A DNA stretch of 64,000 nt from Pseudorhodobacter sp. E13 (GCF_003991405.1 NZ_RPEN01000157.1:124001-188000), one strand, 5' to 3'. Positions 26,217 to 34,947 are shown, numbered from the stretch's first letter. Program-made: numbers and translations. Notes: generated by a model not told the origin, from the sequence alone.

Positions 26217-26930
26217 TTAGTCTTCGATCGTCGCGTAATAGGCAGCCAGCGCCGCTATCTCCTCATTCGACAGGCGGCCTGCCATCATCTGCATCACAGG
26301 ATGGGGCCGGAGTTTCACCTTATAGGCATGCAAGGCCGCGACAAAATCTTCTTCGGGCCAATTGGTGATAGAGGGGATGCCATCGGCGCTGCCATCTTTT
26401 TGGTGGCAGGTGGTGCATTCGGCCGACAGGTATTCGCCATATTCCGGGTCGCCTTCCAGTGCGAGGATTTCGGGCGCAAGGTCGGGCACGGTGCGGATGG
26501 CGGTGGGTTGCGCTTCGGGAATGTTTTGCGGGCTGTCGGAATAGTCACGCAGAAAGGCCATCAGATCATGGCGTTGCGTAGGGTCAGTAAGGCCGCGATA
26601 GTTCATGCGGGTGCCGGATACCAGCGCCTTGGGGTTTTCGATATAGGCGTCCAGACGTTCGATCGTCCAGTCCAGCCCGTCCGCGCCCATCCGCGCCATG
26701 GATTTGGAATATTTGAAACCGTCCATGCTGCCCGCACGGCGGCCATAAATGCCGTTCAGGCTGGGTCCGATGCGGTTTTTGGCATCGGGGCCGACCATAT
26801 GGCATTGCTTGCACTCTTTTCCGAAAATATCCGCGCCTTTCGCGGCATCGCCCAAGGTTTCCGCAGCACCCGGGCCGACAAGCCCAGGTGCTGTAAGGAG
26901 AAGGGCGAGGAGGAAACGCCCGCTCCCCAT
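26217..26930 (-). CDS. soxE: SoxE, diheme cytochrome c
   Basis: A 237-residue periplasmic cytochrome. The ATG at 26930 begins a Sec signal (1-23) one base past the soxD stop. A longer reading into soxD was rejected. Two heme c sites occur, C40/C43/H44 (KECKQCH) and C172/C175/H176 (AECTTCH). It resembles the FccA cytochrome partner and should accept electrons from SoxF. The order soxCDEF on one strand with near-zero spacing fits one transcript. Confidence 0.92.
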   Translation of the reverse strand: MGSGRFLLALLLTAPGLVGPGAAETLGDAAKGADIFGKECKQCHMVGPDAKNRIGPSLNGIYGRRAGSMDGFKYSKSMARMGADGLDWTIERLDAYIENPKALVSGTRMNYRGLTDPTQRHDLMAFLRDYSDSPQNIPEAQPTAIRTVPDLAPEILALEGDPEYGEYLSAECTTCHQKDGSADGIPSITNWPEEDFVAALHAYKVKLRPHPVMQMMAGRLSNEEIAALAAYYATIED

Positions 26931-26931
26931 G

Positions 26932-28056
26932 TTATTGCCCGAAGGTTGCAAGATAGGCGATGACGGCGTCACGCTCTTCGACTTTGCGCAGCCCGGCAAA
27001 GGACATCTTGGTCTTTGCGATGACCGATTTCGGCTTTTCAAGGAAAGCATGCAGGGTTGCATCATCCCAGATCATGCCATTCGCGCCCGCTTCGGCCATA
27101 TCGGCAGAGTATTTGAAGCCGTCAACCGCGCCGATGGCATTGCCCACGACGCCGTTAAGGATAGGGCCGGTGCTGTTTTTGGCACCGTCACCAACCTTAT
27201 GGCAGGCGGCGCATTTCTTGAACACCTTTTCGCCTGCGGCGACCAGTTCCGGGTCAGCGGCGGCCACTTCGACAGCGGGTGCTGCTTCGGGGGCGGCCTC
27301 TTCGGCTTTCTTCTCAGGCTCGGCAGCGGGTGCGGCAGTGGGTTCTGCGGCTGGTTCGGCGGCAGGCTCTGCTGCGGGCGCGGCGGCACCCCCTTCGACA
27401 GCGGCGCCGGGCGGCGGGCCTTCGCCATCGGTCGGATCACCGGGGGTCACATCCAGCACGCTGGCGTGCATGGTGATCTTTACCTCATCCTTGCAGTTTT
27501 CCATGCAGGCAGCTTGCGAAAACTGCGGGTATTCGGTGGTTTCCCGGTCATCGACAAAGAACCCGCCTGCGTTCGGCAATTCGAACGAAGCAAGGTTTTC
27601 ATTCGACAGAACGAAGTCATCCTCGATCAGGTTGTTGGAATAGAGGATATAGGCGACGATGGCGTAAACCTCATCGGGTTCCAGCGTCTGCGCCGCGCCG
27701 AAGGGCATGGAGCGGTTGACGTAATCCCATACCGTTGACAGATGCGGCCAATAGCTGCCCACGGTTTTCAGCGGGTCGTCGCGGTTCAGCGTGTTCATGC
27801 CGCCCGCAAGCTTGGGCCAGTTGTCGATGCCTTCGGCAAAATCGCCATGGCAGGCGGCGCATTTTTCGGCAAAGACTTCCTCACCGACGATGGCGTCACC
27901 AGAGCCTTCGGGCAGGCCAAGGCCATCGGGGCGCACATCTTTGTCCCATGCGGCGATTTCTTCGGGCAAGGCGGGACGGCCAAGGCCGAAATCGCCCGCG
28001 ATTGCGGGGGTTGCCAGCAGCGTTGCCGCAAAGGCCAGATTAAGAAACTTCGACAT
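26932..28056 (-). CDS. soxD: SoxD, diheme cytochrome c subunit of sulfane dehydrogenase
   Basis: A 374-residue subunit of the SoxCD sulfane dehydrogenase, which oxidises the SoxY-bound sulfane sulfur by six electrons. It has a Sec signal (1-20), a first heme site C66/C69/H70 (KCAACH) and a second C282/C285/H286. The two domains are joined by an Ala/Glu/Pro-rich linker at about 216-265 with repeats of AAEP. The soxC end and soxD start overlap by 17 bases. Presence of SoxCD predicts full oxidation of thiosulfate to sulfate without stored sulfur globules. Confidence 0.93.
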   Translation of the reverse strand: MSKFLNLAFAATLLATPAIAGDFGLGRPALPEEIAAWDKDVRPDGLGLPEGSGDAIVGEEVFAEKCAACHGDFAEGIDNWPKLAGGMNTLNRDDPLKTVGSYWPHLSTVWDYVNRSMPFGAAQTLEPDEVYAIVAYILYSNNLIEDDFVLSNENLASFELPNAGGFFVDDRETTEYPQFSQAACMENCKDEVKITMHASVLDVTPGDPTDGEGPPPGAAVEGGAAAPAAEPAAEPAAEPTAAPAAEPEKKAEEAAPEAAPAVEVAAADPELVAAGEKVFKKCAACHKVGDGAKNSTGPILNGVVGNAIGAVDGFKYSADMAEAGANGMIWDDATLHAFLEKPKSVIAKTKMSFAGLRKVEERDAVIAYLATFGQ

Positions 28057-29305
28057 TTTCAGCCTCCCCGTTTGGTTTGACCCACCAGGTTTGGATACAG
28101 TTGTTATGATAGACCGAATTCACGCCGCGCACTTCGCGCAGTTGTGCCTTGGTCGGTTGAACATAGCCGGTGCTGTCGGTCACGCGCGATTGCAGCAGCA
28201 TTTCTTCGCCCTGCCAGTTGTGATCGAAGTAGAACCGGGTCAGCGCCATTGGCTGGCCGGGGGCGGCAAGCCGCGCCTGTTTCCACGTTTTGCCACCGTC
28301 CAGCGACACATCTACGCCCGTCACGGCACCGCGGCCTGACCATGCCAAGCCGGTGATGACCAAGGGGCCGTGACCATGGGTGATCGGCACTTGCGGGCTG
28401 GGCGAGGTGACGACGGATTTCGCATCCATCACCCAAGTCCATTTGCGGCTGGTGCCATCTTCCATCGTGTCGGTGTATTTGGAGGTTTCCTCGCGGCTTT
28501 CCACCGGCGCGTCGGTCACTTCCATGCGGCGCAGCCACTTGACCCAGAGGTTGCCTTCCCAGCCCGGCACGACCAGACGCACCGGATAGCCATGTTCCAT
28601 GCGCAGCGCTTCGCCATTGGCCTTGAAAGCGATCATGCAATCGTCCAGCGCCTTTTCCATCGGGATGGAACGCCCGTTGGACGAGGCATCGGCCCCTTCG
28701 ACAAACAGCCAGGTGCCTTCGGGCTTGATACCCGCTTCGTCCAGCAAGGTGCGCAGGGTGACGCCGGTATATTCCATGTTGTGAATCATACCATGGGTGA
28801 ACTGCGAGCCGTTAAGCTGCGCGCCGGCCCATTCCATCCCTGTGTTGGCGGCACATTCCAGAAAGAAGGTGCGGGTGACGCGGGGAAAGCGTTCTAGATC
28901 GGCATAGGTAAAGACCAGCGGCGTATCAACCAACCCGTTGATCATCAGGCGGTAATCTTCCTTTGCCAGCTCAATCGCGCCGGAATGGTGACGCTCAAAC
29001 GCGCAGCCTTGCGGGGTGATCGTGCCATCTAGCGCGTGAATCGGCGTGAAGTTGATGGAGGAGATCACATCCGCCGTCAGCCACGATACGTTGCGGCGCA
29101 CCACATCGGATTCAAAGCGGATCGGCAGGCCGTAGGGGGTGGCATCGACGCCCTCGCCCAGACCCGAGGCCCATTCCTGCACCTCGGTGATCAGCGGATC
29201 AGGGGTTTGCGCACTTGCGGCATTGGCGACAAGGGCGGTGCCTGTCGCGGCAGAGGCGGCCAGAAAGCCGCGCCGGGTTGTGCCTGATTTGGGTTCGTTT
29301 GACAT
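28040..29305 (-). CDS. soxC: SoxC, molybdenum subunit of sulfane dehydrogenase
   Basis: A 421-residue sulfite-oxidase-family protein with a Tat signal, TTRRGFLA. Molybdopterin is ligated by the cysteine of FFLECAANTGMEW (C151). The C-terminal Mo-co dimerisation domain contains ITGLAWSGRGAVTGVDVSLDGG. It partners SoxD, whose gene overlaps its 3' end. It acts in the periplasm on the cysteine-S-sulfane of SoxY. The Tat signal fits cofactor loading before export. Confidence 0.94.
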   Translation of the reverse strand: MSNEPKSGTTRRGFLAASAATGTALVANAASAQTPDPLITEVQEWASGLGEGVDATPYGLPIRFESDVVRRNVSWLTADVISSINFTPIHALDGTITPQGCAFERHHSGAIELAKEDYRLMINGLVDTPLVFTYADLERFPRVTRTFFLECAANTGMEWAGAQLNGSQFTHGMIHNMEYTGVTLRTLLDEAGIKPEGTWLFVEGADASSNGRSIPMEKALDDCMIAFKANGEALRMEHGYPVRLVVPGWEGNLWVKWLRRMEVTDAPVESREETSKYTDTMEDGTSRKWTWVMDAKSVVTSPSPQVPITHGHGPLVITGLAWSGRGAVTGVDVSLDGGKTWKQARLAAPGQPMALTRFYFDHNWQGEEMLLQSRVTDSTGYVQPTKAQLREVRGVNSVYHNNCIQTWWVKPNGEAENVEVS

Positions 29306-29337
29306 GACGAAACCTTTCTAAAGCGGTTGTTGATGGG

Positions 29338-31029
29338 TCAGGCCCCGGTCACTTTGACCGAGGTATTGGGGTCTAGTTTAATCGTGCCGATCTTGCGGAT
29401 ATGGCTTTCGACCACGTCCCAGATGGGCGGGCCTTCGGTGCCTTCATTGACCGATGCCCAGCCCGCAACGACATAGTTGCGCGCGGGGTCAATCGCCTCG
29501 CCGGTTTTCAGCAGGGTCATTTCGGAAATGCGCTTACCCATGGGTTGGCCCACGTCAATCGCAAAGCCCATGCCACCCACGCGCACCATATCACCGCCTT
29601 GCTGGTAATAGGGGTCGGGGTTGAACAGGTTATCGGCCACGTCTTCGAGAATGACATTCAGGAATTCGCCTGTCATTTCCGTGCGATAGCAGTTCGGGTA
29701 GGTCATGGAGGTGGCGTTGTAGATATCTTCGCGGGTGATGTTTTCCCCCGGCATCACAGAGGCCCCCCAGCGCACGCCGGGCGACATGACAATCTCGGCG
29801 TCACGTTCCGACAGCATGGCGTCGCAGATCAGATCATCCCATGTGCCGTTGAAGTTGCCGCGCCGATACAGCAGGCTTTCGGTTTTGCCGACAACCTCTT
29901 CCAACTGCTCCTTGAAGGGCGCACGCTCGGCGTCGATCAGCGCGGCCATTTCGGCATCGGGGGTGATGACATCGGCAAAGATCGGGATCAGCTTGTGGCG
30001 GAAGCCCATCATCTTGCCATCGCGCACATCCAGATCGACGCGGCTGACATATTTGCCGTGGGAGCCAGAGGCGATCAGGATGGTTTCGCCGACCAGAACC
30101 GGCTCGGGGATGGCGTCATGGGTGTGGCCCGTCAGGATCACGTCGATGCCCGACACGCGAGAGGCCATCTTGCGATCCACGTCAAAGCCGTTGTGCGACA
30201 ACACGACCACAAGGTCCGCCCCTTCGGCGCGCACCTCATCCACCATTTCCTGCATGCGTTCATCGCGGATACCAAAGGAGTATTCGGGGAACATCCAGCC
30301 GGGGTTGGCGATGGGCATATAGGGGAAGGCTTGGCCGATCACGGCGATTTTCGCGCCACCGCGTTCGAACCATGTATAGGGGTCAAAGGCGGGTTCATCC
30401 CATTCGGCGTCAAAGATGTTCTGGCCAAGGAAGGGGAAGGGCAAGCCTTCGACGATTTCCTTGACGCGTTCGGTGCCCAGCGTCCATTCCCAATGCGAGG
30501 TCATCGCCTCGACGCCCAGCTTGTTCATGACGTTCACCACGTCCTGTCCCTTGGTCAGAAGCGAGGTCATGGAGCCGTGCCAGGTATCGCCGCCATCCAG
30601 CAAGATCGCCTCGGGGCGTTCGGCGCGGATGGATTTGACGACGGTGGCCACGCGGTCCATCCCGCCCATTTTGCCATAGGTTTTGCCCAGCGCGACAAAA
30701 TCCTCATAGGTCAGGGCATAGGCTTCGGGGCTGCCGGGTTGCAGGTTGAACTGCTTGATGAAATCCATCCCGGTGATATGGGGCGGCACGCCTTTCACCT
30801 CGCCCACGCCGATATTGATTTCCGGCTCGCGGAACCAGATCGGCTTTAGCTGGGCGTGGATGTCGGTGATGTGGATCAGGGTGACATTGCCGAAAGCATC
30901 AAACTGCAAAAGCTGATCCTGAGTCAGGGCCTGCTGCGCTGCAAGGCGTGACCAGTTGCCAACGCCAGAGGCACCGTAAAGCGCCGATGCGGCCACCGAG
31001 GCCTGTAAAAACTCGCGCCGCGAGATCAT
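29338..31029 (-). CDS. soxB: SoxB, dimanganese thiosulfohydrolase
   Basis: A 563-residue periplasmic enzyme that hydrolyses the terminal sulfone from SoxY-bound thiosulfonate, giving sulfate. It has a Tat signal (SRREFLQ), the calcineurin-like metal motif ITDIHAQ (D56, H58), LLDGGDTWHGS, SHNGFDVD and LTGHTHD, and the 5'-nucleotidase-type C-terminal domain. Length is normal. It is separated from soxA by 128 bases that hold a strong hairpin, so it may be expressed at a lower level than soxXYZA. Confidence 0.95.
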   Translation of the reverse strand: MISRREFLQASVAASALYGASGVGNWSRLAAQQALTQDQLLQFDAFGNVTLIHITDIHAQLKPIWFREPEINIGVGEVKGVPPHITGMDFIKQFNLQPGSPEAYALTYEDFVALGKTYGKMGGMDRVATVVKSIRAERPEAILLDGGDTWHGSMTSLLTKGQDVVNVMNKLGVEAMTSHWEWTLGTERVKEIVEGLPFPFLGQNIFDAEWDEPAFDPYTWFERGGAKIAVIGQAFPYMPIANPGWMFPEYSFGIRDERMQEMVDEVRAEGADLVVVLSHNGFDVDRKMASRVSGIDVILTGHTHDAIPEPVLVGETILIASGSHGKYVSRVDLDVRDGKMMGFRHKLIPIFADVITPDAEMAALIDAERAPFKEQLEEVVGKTESLLYRRGNFNGTWDDLICDAMLSERDAEIVMSPGVRWGASVMPGENITREDIYNATSMTYPNCYRTEMTGEFLNVILEDVADNLFNPDPYYQQGGDMVRVGGMGFAIDVGQPMGKRISEMTLLKTGEAIDPARNYVVAGWASVNEGTEGPPIWDVVESHIRKIGTIKLDPNTSVKVTGA

Positions 31030-31122
31030 GCTGTGATCCTTTCCTTGCAGACAAACCTTTCCCGTGCGCCCAAACAGGGCGGGAGAGCAGATGCCAGATT
31101 TTCTAAATTTCCAAACGAATAG

Positions 31123-31151
31123 GCGGGTGCCCGAGCGTGCCGGGCACCCGC
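31123..31151 (-). promoter_or_regulatory. Strong hairpin between soxA and soxB
   Basis: Perfect 11-base arms GCGGGTGCCCG and CGGGCACCCGC surround a 7-base loop. No U-tract follows on the minus strand, so it is more likely an mRNA processing or attenuation hairpin than an intrinsic terminator. Confidence 0.65.
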
Positions 31152-31157
31152 TATTGG

Positions 31158-32018
31158 TTAGTGGCGCACCGATACGCCTTCAACCGCCAGACCATTGCCG
31201 CGCGCAGCGACATACAGTTCCAGCGCGTTGAATTCATCCGAACCCGCCGCAAAGGTTTCGGCGCGGGTATCCCGCACGCAACCGACAAAGCGGCTTTGCG
31301 GCGAGACAAGGCCTGCGTCCTTCAGGCGATACACCGGAAAGCCGTTGATATGGCCTTGGGACAAATGGTCCGAGCGGATGTAGTTGCCATAGTTATCCTC
31401 ATGGCAGCTTGCGCAGGACAGTTCCAACTGGCCGTAACGGGTATAGTAGATTTCTTTACCTTTTTCGTAGAACGGCGCTGCCGCCCCATCAATGGCAACA
31501 TTCACCAACTCGCCGCGCGACTGGAACGAGATCAGCGCGAGCATATCGGTCATCTCGCTGCCGCGCAGGTTCAACGCTTCTGCCCCCATGCGGGTCGTGC
31601 GGCAGTCGTTGACATAGGCCTCGATGTTCATGACCTTGCCGGTCTTTTCATCGACGCGCGGTGTCACGGCGCGCAGGCCCTTCATGCTTTCCGGGCCTTC
31701 GTGGCAAGAGGCGCAGGATTTGCCTTCGGTGCCCTGCACGGCGTTCCACGCATCAAGCCCACGATCCACAAAGATCATGCCGGGATTGTCGAAATCGTCC
31801 ATCTGCATGGCGCGGGTTTCGGTATCGCGGAACGCCCAGCCCGAGATCAACTCGGTCAAGGCGCCGTCGAGATGCGCCGGGGCCGGCGCACGAATGGTGA
31901 TTTCAGTGCCGTCGATGACAAGCGCATCATCGACCGGCTCTGCCATGGCCGCGCCGGTAAAGGCGAAGCCAAGAATTGCGGTTGCGGCCAGTGCCGTCTT
32001 GATTGTCCGCTGCGTCAT
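31158..32018 (-). CDS. soxA: SoxA, diheme cytochrome c subunit of SoxXA
   Basis: A 286-residue periplasmic protein with a Sec signal (1-26). Two CxxCH sites, C102/C105/H106 and C202/C205/H206, place it in the diheme class. C139 (NDCRTTRMG) is the expected axial ligand of the first heme. C247 (FVGCVRD) is the catalytic cysteine that carries a persulfide in structurally studied SoxA. With SoxX it joins thiosulfate to the C-terminal cysteine of SoxY. It follows soxZ by 31 bases. Confidence 0.95.
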   Translation of the reverse strand: MTQRTIKTALAATAILGFAFTGAAMAEPVDDALVIDGTEITIRAPAPAHLDGALTELISGWAFRDTETRAMQMDDFDNPGMIFVDRGLDAWNAVQGTEGKSCASCHEGPESMKGLRAVTPRVDEKTGKVMNIEAYVNDCRTTRMGAEALNLRGSEMTDMLALISFQSRGELVNVAIDGAAAPFYEKGKEIYYTRYGQLELSCASCHEDNYGNYIRSDHLSQGHINGFPVYRLKDAGLVSPQSRFVGCVRDTRAETFAAGSDEFNALELYVAARGNGLAVEGVSVRH

Positions 32019-32049
32019 ACTGTTTCCTCCCTATATGCTGCTGCGGCGA

Positions 32050-32379
32050 TCAAGCGATTTCGATCGGCTTGCTGTCCTCATAGACAGAGCCATCGTCATC
32101 ATACCATGTGAACTTGAACTCGCCTGCTTCGCCGACAACCGCCTCAAATTCGATATAGGGGTTGGTAGAGATCGCAGGCTCCAGCTTCACGTCGATGACG
32201 TTCTTGCCGTTGAAATCGCAGGTGAAGCGGTTGATGATCGAACGCGGGATCACGTTGCCGTCTTTGTCCTTGCGCTGGCCGGATTCCATCGGGTGGCTGA
32301 TCAGCGTTTTCAGCACGACAGCCTCACCAGCCTTGGCTGATTTCGGCACTTTCACGCGGGGTTTTACATCGTTTGCCAT
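32050..32379 (-). CDS. soxZ: SoxZ, sulfur carrier partner
   Basis: A 109-residue immunoglobulin-like protein without a signal peptide, which is normal because it is exported as a complex with Tat-targeted SoxY. It has the typical PRVKVPKSAKAGE start, TLISHPMESGQRKDKDG and FKFTWYDDDGSVYE end. It stabilises and presents the SoxY arm to the Sox enzymes. The gene lies 17 bases after soxY. Confidence 0.95.
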   Translation of the reverse strand: MANDVKPRVKVPKSAKAGEAVVLKTLISHPMESGQRKDKDGNVIPRSIINRFTCDFNGKNVIDVKLEPAISTNPYIEFEAVVGEAGEFKFTWYDDDGSVYEDSKPIEIA

Positions 32380-32396
32380 GTGTTTTTCTCCCTAAA

Positions 32397-32816
32397 TCAG
32401 CCGCCGCAGCCGCCGATGGTGACCTTAACTTCCGAAGACGTGCGCACGAAGCTGCCATCTGCCAGTTTGGCGATTGCAATCACGTCTTGCGTCTTGGACA
32501 GGCGAATCCGGGTAGAGGCCATATGCGCCCCGGCCAGTTCGCCGAAGGTAAAGGTCGCAACCGCGGGGGTCGGGTTGCCAGCCGCAAGCACCATGATCGC
32601 AGAGGCGCCGGGCGCATCTACGGAAACCGGAACGGTGTTGCCGTTTTCGGCGATTTCAGGGGCGGTCAGCGTAACGCCAGCGCCATCGGTGACAGCCGCA
32701 CCGCCGGTAAAGGCCGCAACAGCCTCTTCTACACTTGCCAATGCGGGCAGCGGGATCGCAGCGGCAGCCACGCTTCCCAGTGCAAGCACAAGCGCTTCTC
32801 TTCTTGAAAGGATCAT
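32397..32816 (-). CDS. soxY: SoxY, covalent sulfur carrier
   Basis: A 139-residue protein with a Tat signal (LSRREALV) and the invariant C-terminal swinging arm GGCGG. C137 in that arm carries the sulfur intermediates through the SoxXA, SoxB and SoxCD reactions. Length and arm position match the family. Gene order soxXYZA is intact. Confidence 0.96.
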   Translation of the reverse strand: MILSRREALVLALGSVAAAAIPLPALASVEEAVAAFTGGAAVTDGAGVTLTAPEIAENGNTVPVSVDAPGASAIMVLAAGNPTPAVATFTFGELAGAHMASTRIRLSKTQDVIAIAKLADGSFVRTSSEVKVTIGGCGG

Positions 32817-32869
32817 CTCATCACTCCTCAGTCGCGTCCGGGCCTTGTGCCGGACAGGGGTGTCACGGT

Positions 32870-33343
32870 TTATTCTTTGAACGTCATCAGATAGGCGACG
32901 ACGTCTTCGATCTGCTGCGCGGTCAGAATCGGCGGCAGCGGCTCAGTGCCTGCTTTGCCGGTATAGGCATCGCCGGGGCGGATATAGCCGGATGTTTTGT
33001 AGAACGAGGGCATAACGGTGCCGTCGAATGTCATTTTGGCATTCGCGACGATGCCGCGAAGCTGGGCCTCGCTCCAGCGGTCGGCCGCACCGTCAAGCGC
33101 CGGGCCAACCGTTCCGGGGAACGGAATGTCCTTGCTGATTTCGGCCGCATGGCACGCCACGCAATTGCCCAGACCAGCCGTCGCAAAAACCTTCTTGCCC
33201 TCTTCCGGGTTGCCCGGTGTTCCGCTCAGTGATTGTTCAACTGCACCTTCCGTGTATGCCACGGTTTCCGGCGCAACTTCTGCCATGGCAACACCCGCGC
33301 TGAACGCAGAAATCGCCATGCCAAGCATAAATTGGCGCTTCAT
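32870..33343 (-). CDS. soxX: SoxX, monoheme cytochrome c subunit of SoxXA
   Basis: A 157-residue periplasmic cytochrome. The ATG at 33343 has an AGGGAGG site upstream and starts a Sec signal (1-21). The heme site is C61/C64/H65 (NCVACH), with a likely methionine ligand in MPSFYKTSGY. It accepts the electrons released when SoxA loads thiosulfate on SoxY. It is the first gene after the soxW-soxX operator region. The longer frame upstream to 33451 runs through that operator and was rejected. Confidence 0.94.
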   Translation of the reverse strand: MKRQFMLGMAISAFSAGVAMAEVAPETVAYTEGAVEQSLSGTPGNPEEGKKVFATAGLGNCVACHAAEISKDIPFPGTVGPALDGAADRWSEAQLRGIVANAKMTFDGTVMPSFYKTSGYIRPGDAYTGKAGTEPLPPILTAQQIEDVVAYLMTFKE

Positions 33344-33396
33344 TCGAAGACCTCCCTGTTTCCTCCGAATCCGAGGATAGACCAAGCATCCCATGG

Positions 33397-33427
33397 TATG
33401 CAATAATGATATTTCAATTATTGCATA
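33397..33427. promoter_or_regulatory. Inverted repeat between soxW and soxX, candidate SoxR site
   Basis: Perfect 11-base arms TATGCAATAAT and ATTATTGCATA with 9 bases between, in an AT-rich spot of an otherwise GC-rich region and about 54 bases before the soxX start codon. In P. pantotrophus SoxR binds the soxW-soxX intergenic DNA, so this is a good operator candidate. Confidence 0.65.
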
Positions 33428-33478
33428 TCTTCTTGGTGTTACCGCAATCATGCGGCCAGAGAGCAGGTCAATGCGCCA

Positions 33479-34039
33479 TCACCCTTGATCGGCCATGGTC
33501 CGCGCGAGGTATTTCTGGAAGTGTTCGCCGCTCAGGTATTCCTTGTCCTTGATCCAGGTCAACAAGGCCGCGGTCGTGCCTTTGCCAAAGGCGCCGGGCA
33601 TAGAGACGATGGCGGCTTGCTGCGCGGTCTGGCCCTCGGCCACCTCTTCAGGGAAGAACATCATTGTCGGGGTGAAAACAACGCCCCAGCGCTGGGCCAT
33701 TTCCTTTTCCGGCAGGGTGGTGCCGTCAAAATCTGTCACCTCGACATCGCCAAACAGGTTCATCTGCACGACAAAGTAATTCTCGGAAATCAGGGCTTCG
33801 ATCTTGGGGTCGGGAAACACTTCTTCATGCATCTTGGTGCAATAAATGCAGCCGCGCTGCTCCCAGATCACCAACAGCCGCTTGCCGGTCGCATTGGCCT
33901 CGGCCAGATCCTCGGACAAATCCTTGAACGTGTCGCGCAGCCATGCTGGCTTGTGCAAACCGTCATCGCCCAGATCTGCCGCCGAAACCGGCAGGGCAAG
34001 GGCAAAAACCATGGCCAATAAGGTGAAAAGACGCGTCAT
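33479..34039 (-). CDS. soxW: SoxW, periplasmic thioredoxin
   Basis: A 186-residue exported thioredoxin-fold protein (signal 1-20) with active site C64-I-Y-C67 and the cis-proline loop VVFTPTMMFF. It is thought to take electrons from membrane protein SoxV and keep the Sox carrier or enzymes reduced. It starts 12 bases after soxV with GGGAGG as the ribosome-binding site. The CIYC centre matches that of SoxS. Confidence 0.93.
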   Translation of the reverse strand: MTRLFTLLAMVFALALPVSAADLGDDGLHKPAWLRDTFKDLSEDLAEANATGKRLLVIWEQRGCIYCTKMHEEVFPDPKIEALISENYFVVQMNLFGDVEVTDFDGTTLPEKEMAQRWGVVFTPTMMFFPEEVAEGQTAQQAAIVSMPGAFGKGTTAALLTWIKDKEYLSGEHFQKYLARTMADQG

Positions 34040-34051
34040 AAGGGCCTCCCG

Positions 34052-34789
34052 TTATCTGAGTGTGCCGGACCAGTCGAAGTTCCGGATCATGAAATCTGCA
34101 ATGTAATTGACCGAATTCGTCGCGATCAGAACCGCAAACAGAATCAACATCGCGCCCATTACCTTTTCCACATGGCCAAGGTATTTGCGGTTGCGCCCGA
34201 CCCAAGCCAGAAACGGCTTGGCAAACAGCGCGGCGATGACGAAAGGCAGGGTCATGGCCAGCCCATAAACCAACAGCAAGCTGCCACCTTGCCACAAATC
34301 GCCCATACCACTGGCCACCATCAAGATCGCCGCCAATGCGGGCCCCACACAGGGCGTCCAGCCAAACCCAAAGGCCAGCCCCATGACATAGGCCCCGATC
34401 AGGCTGGTCGGCTCTGTCTTTGCGTCAAGCCGCGCTTCGCGATATAAAAACGGCACCTTGATGATCCCAAGGAAATGTAGGCCAAACACCAGCAAGATCG
34501 CCGCCGCAACATAGGAAAGCTGGTCCTTCCACTGAATGAATGCCTGCCCCAACGCCGTTGCCCCAAGGCCCAGCATGACAAAGATGCTGGTCACTCCCAG
34601 AGCAAAGGCAATGGCAGACCCGACCAGCCTGCGCTGTGCCCCCGGTGCAATCGCCCCGTCACCGCGCAATTCCTGCATCGAAATCCCCGCCATATAAGAC
34701 AGGTAAAACGGCACCATTGGCAAAATGCAGGGCGACAGAAAACTCAACAGCCCCGCCAAGGCCGCGCCGCCATAACTGATCTCAAACAT
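34052..34789 (-). CDS. soxV: SoxV, CcdA-type membrane thiol transporter
   Basis: A 245-residue inner-membrane protein with six hydrophobic segments. The redox cysteines are C21 in LSPCILP and C147 in WTPCVGP, the CcdA/DsbD pattern. It moves reducing power from cytoplasmic thioredoxin to SoxW. The start at 34789 gives the family N-terminus MFEISYGGA. The ORF upstream of it reads through a dispersed repeat. It is divergent from soxS. Confidence 0.93.
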   Translation of the reverse strand: MFEISYGGAALAGLLSFLSPCILPMVPFYLSYMAGISMQELRGDGAIAPGAQRRLVGSAIAFALGVTSIFVMLGLGATALGQAFIQWKDQLSYVAAAILLVFGLHFLGIIKVPFLYREARLDAKTEPTSLIGAYVMGLAFGFGWTPCVGPALAAILMVASGMGDLWQGGSLLLVYGLAMTLPFVIAALFAKPFLAWVGRNRKYLGHVEKVMGAMLILFAVLIATNSVNYIADFMIRNFDWSGTLR

Positions 34790-34800
34790 TGCCAGACACC

Positions 34801-34862
34801 GCCTTCTTTCTTTTCGGCCCAAATATCCCACGGGGGGTCCGGGGGGTGTGAAACCCCCCGGC
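34801..34862 (+). repeat. Dispersed intergenic repeat, copy 5
   Basis: CTTTCTTTTCGGCCCAAATA, then TCCC and two G/C-rich hairpin halves (GGGGGG and CCCCCC). It sits just upstream of soxV in the soxV-soxS intergenic region and is nearly identical over its first 25 bases to the copy at 54630. Confidence 0.65.
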
Positions 34863-34905
34863 TTTGGCCAAAATCCCGGCCATGCGGGGGCTTGCGCCAA
34901 CATCG

Positions 34906-34925
34906 ATTCATATTACAATGTGAAT
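34906..34925. promoter_or_regulatory. Inverted repeat between soxV and soxS, candidate SoxR site
   Basis: ATTCATATT and AATGTGAAT with 2 bases between: nine-base arms with one mismatch. This is the layout of ArsR-family operators such as those of BigR-like sulfur sensors. It lies 22 bases before soxS and is followed by ATATATTTTA. SoxR is known to bind the soxS-soxV region in P. pantotrophus. Confidence 0.7.
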
Positions 34926-34947
34926 ATATTTTAGTGGGTCGTCAATC

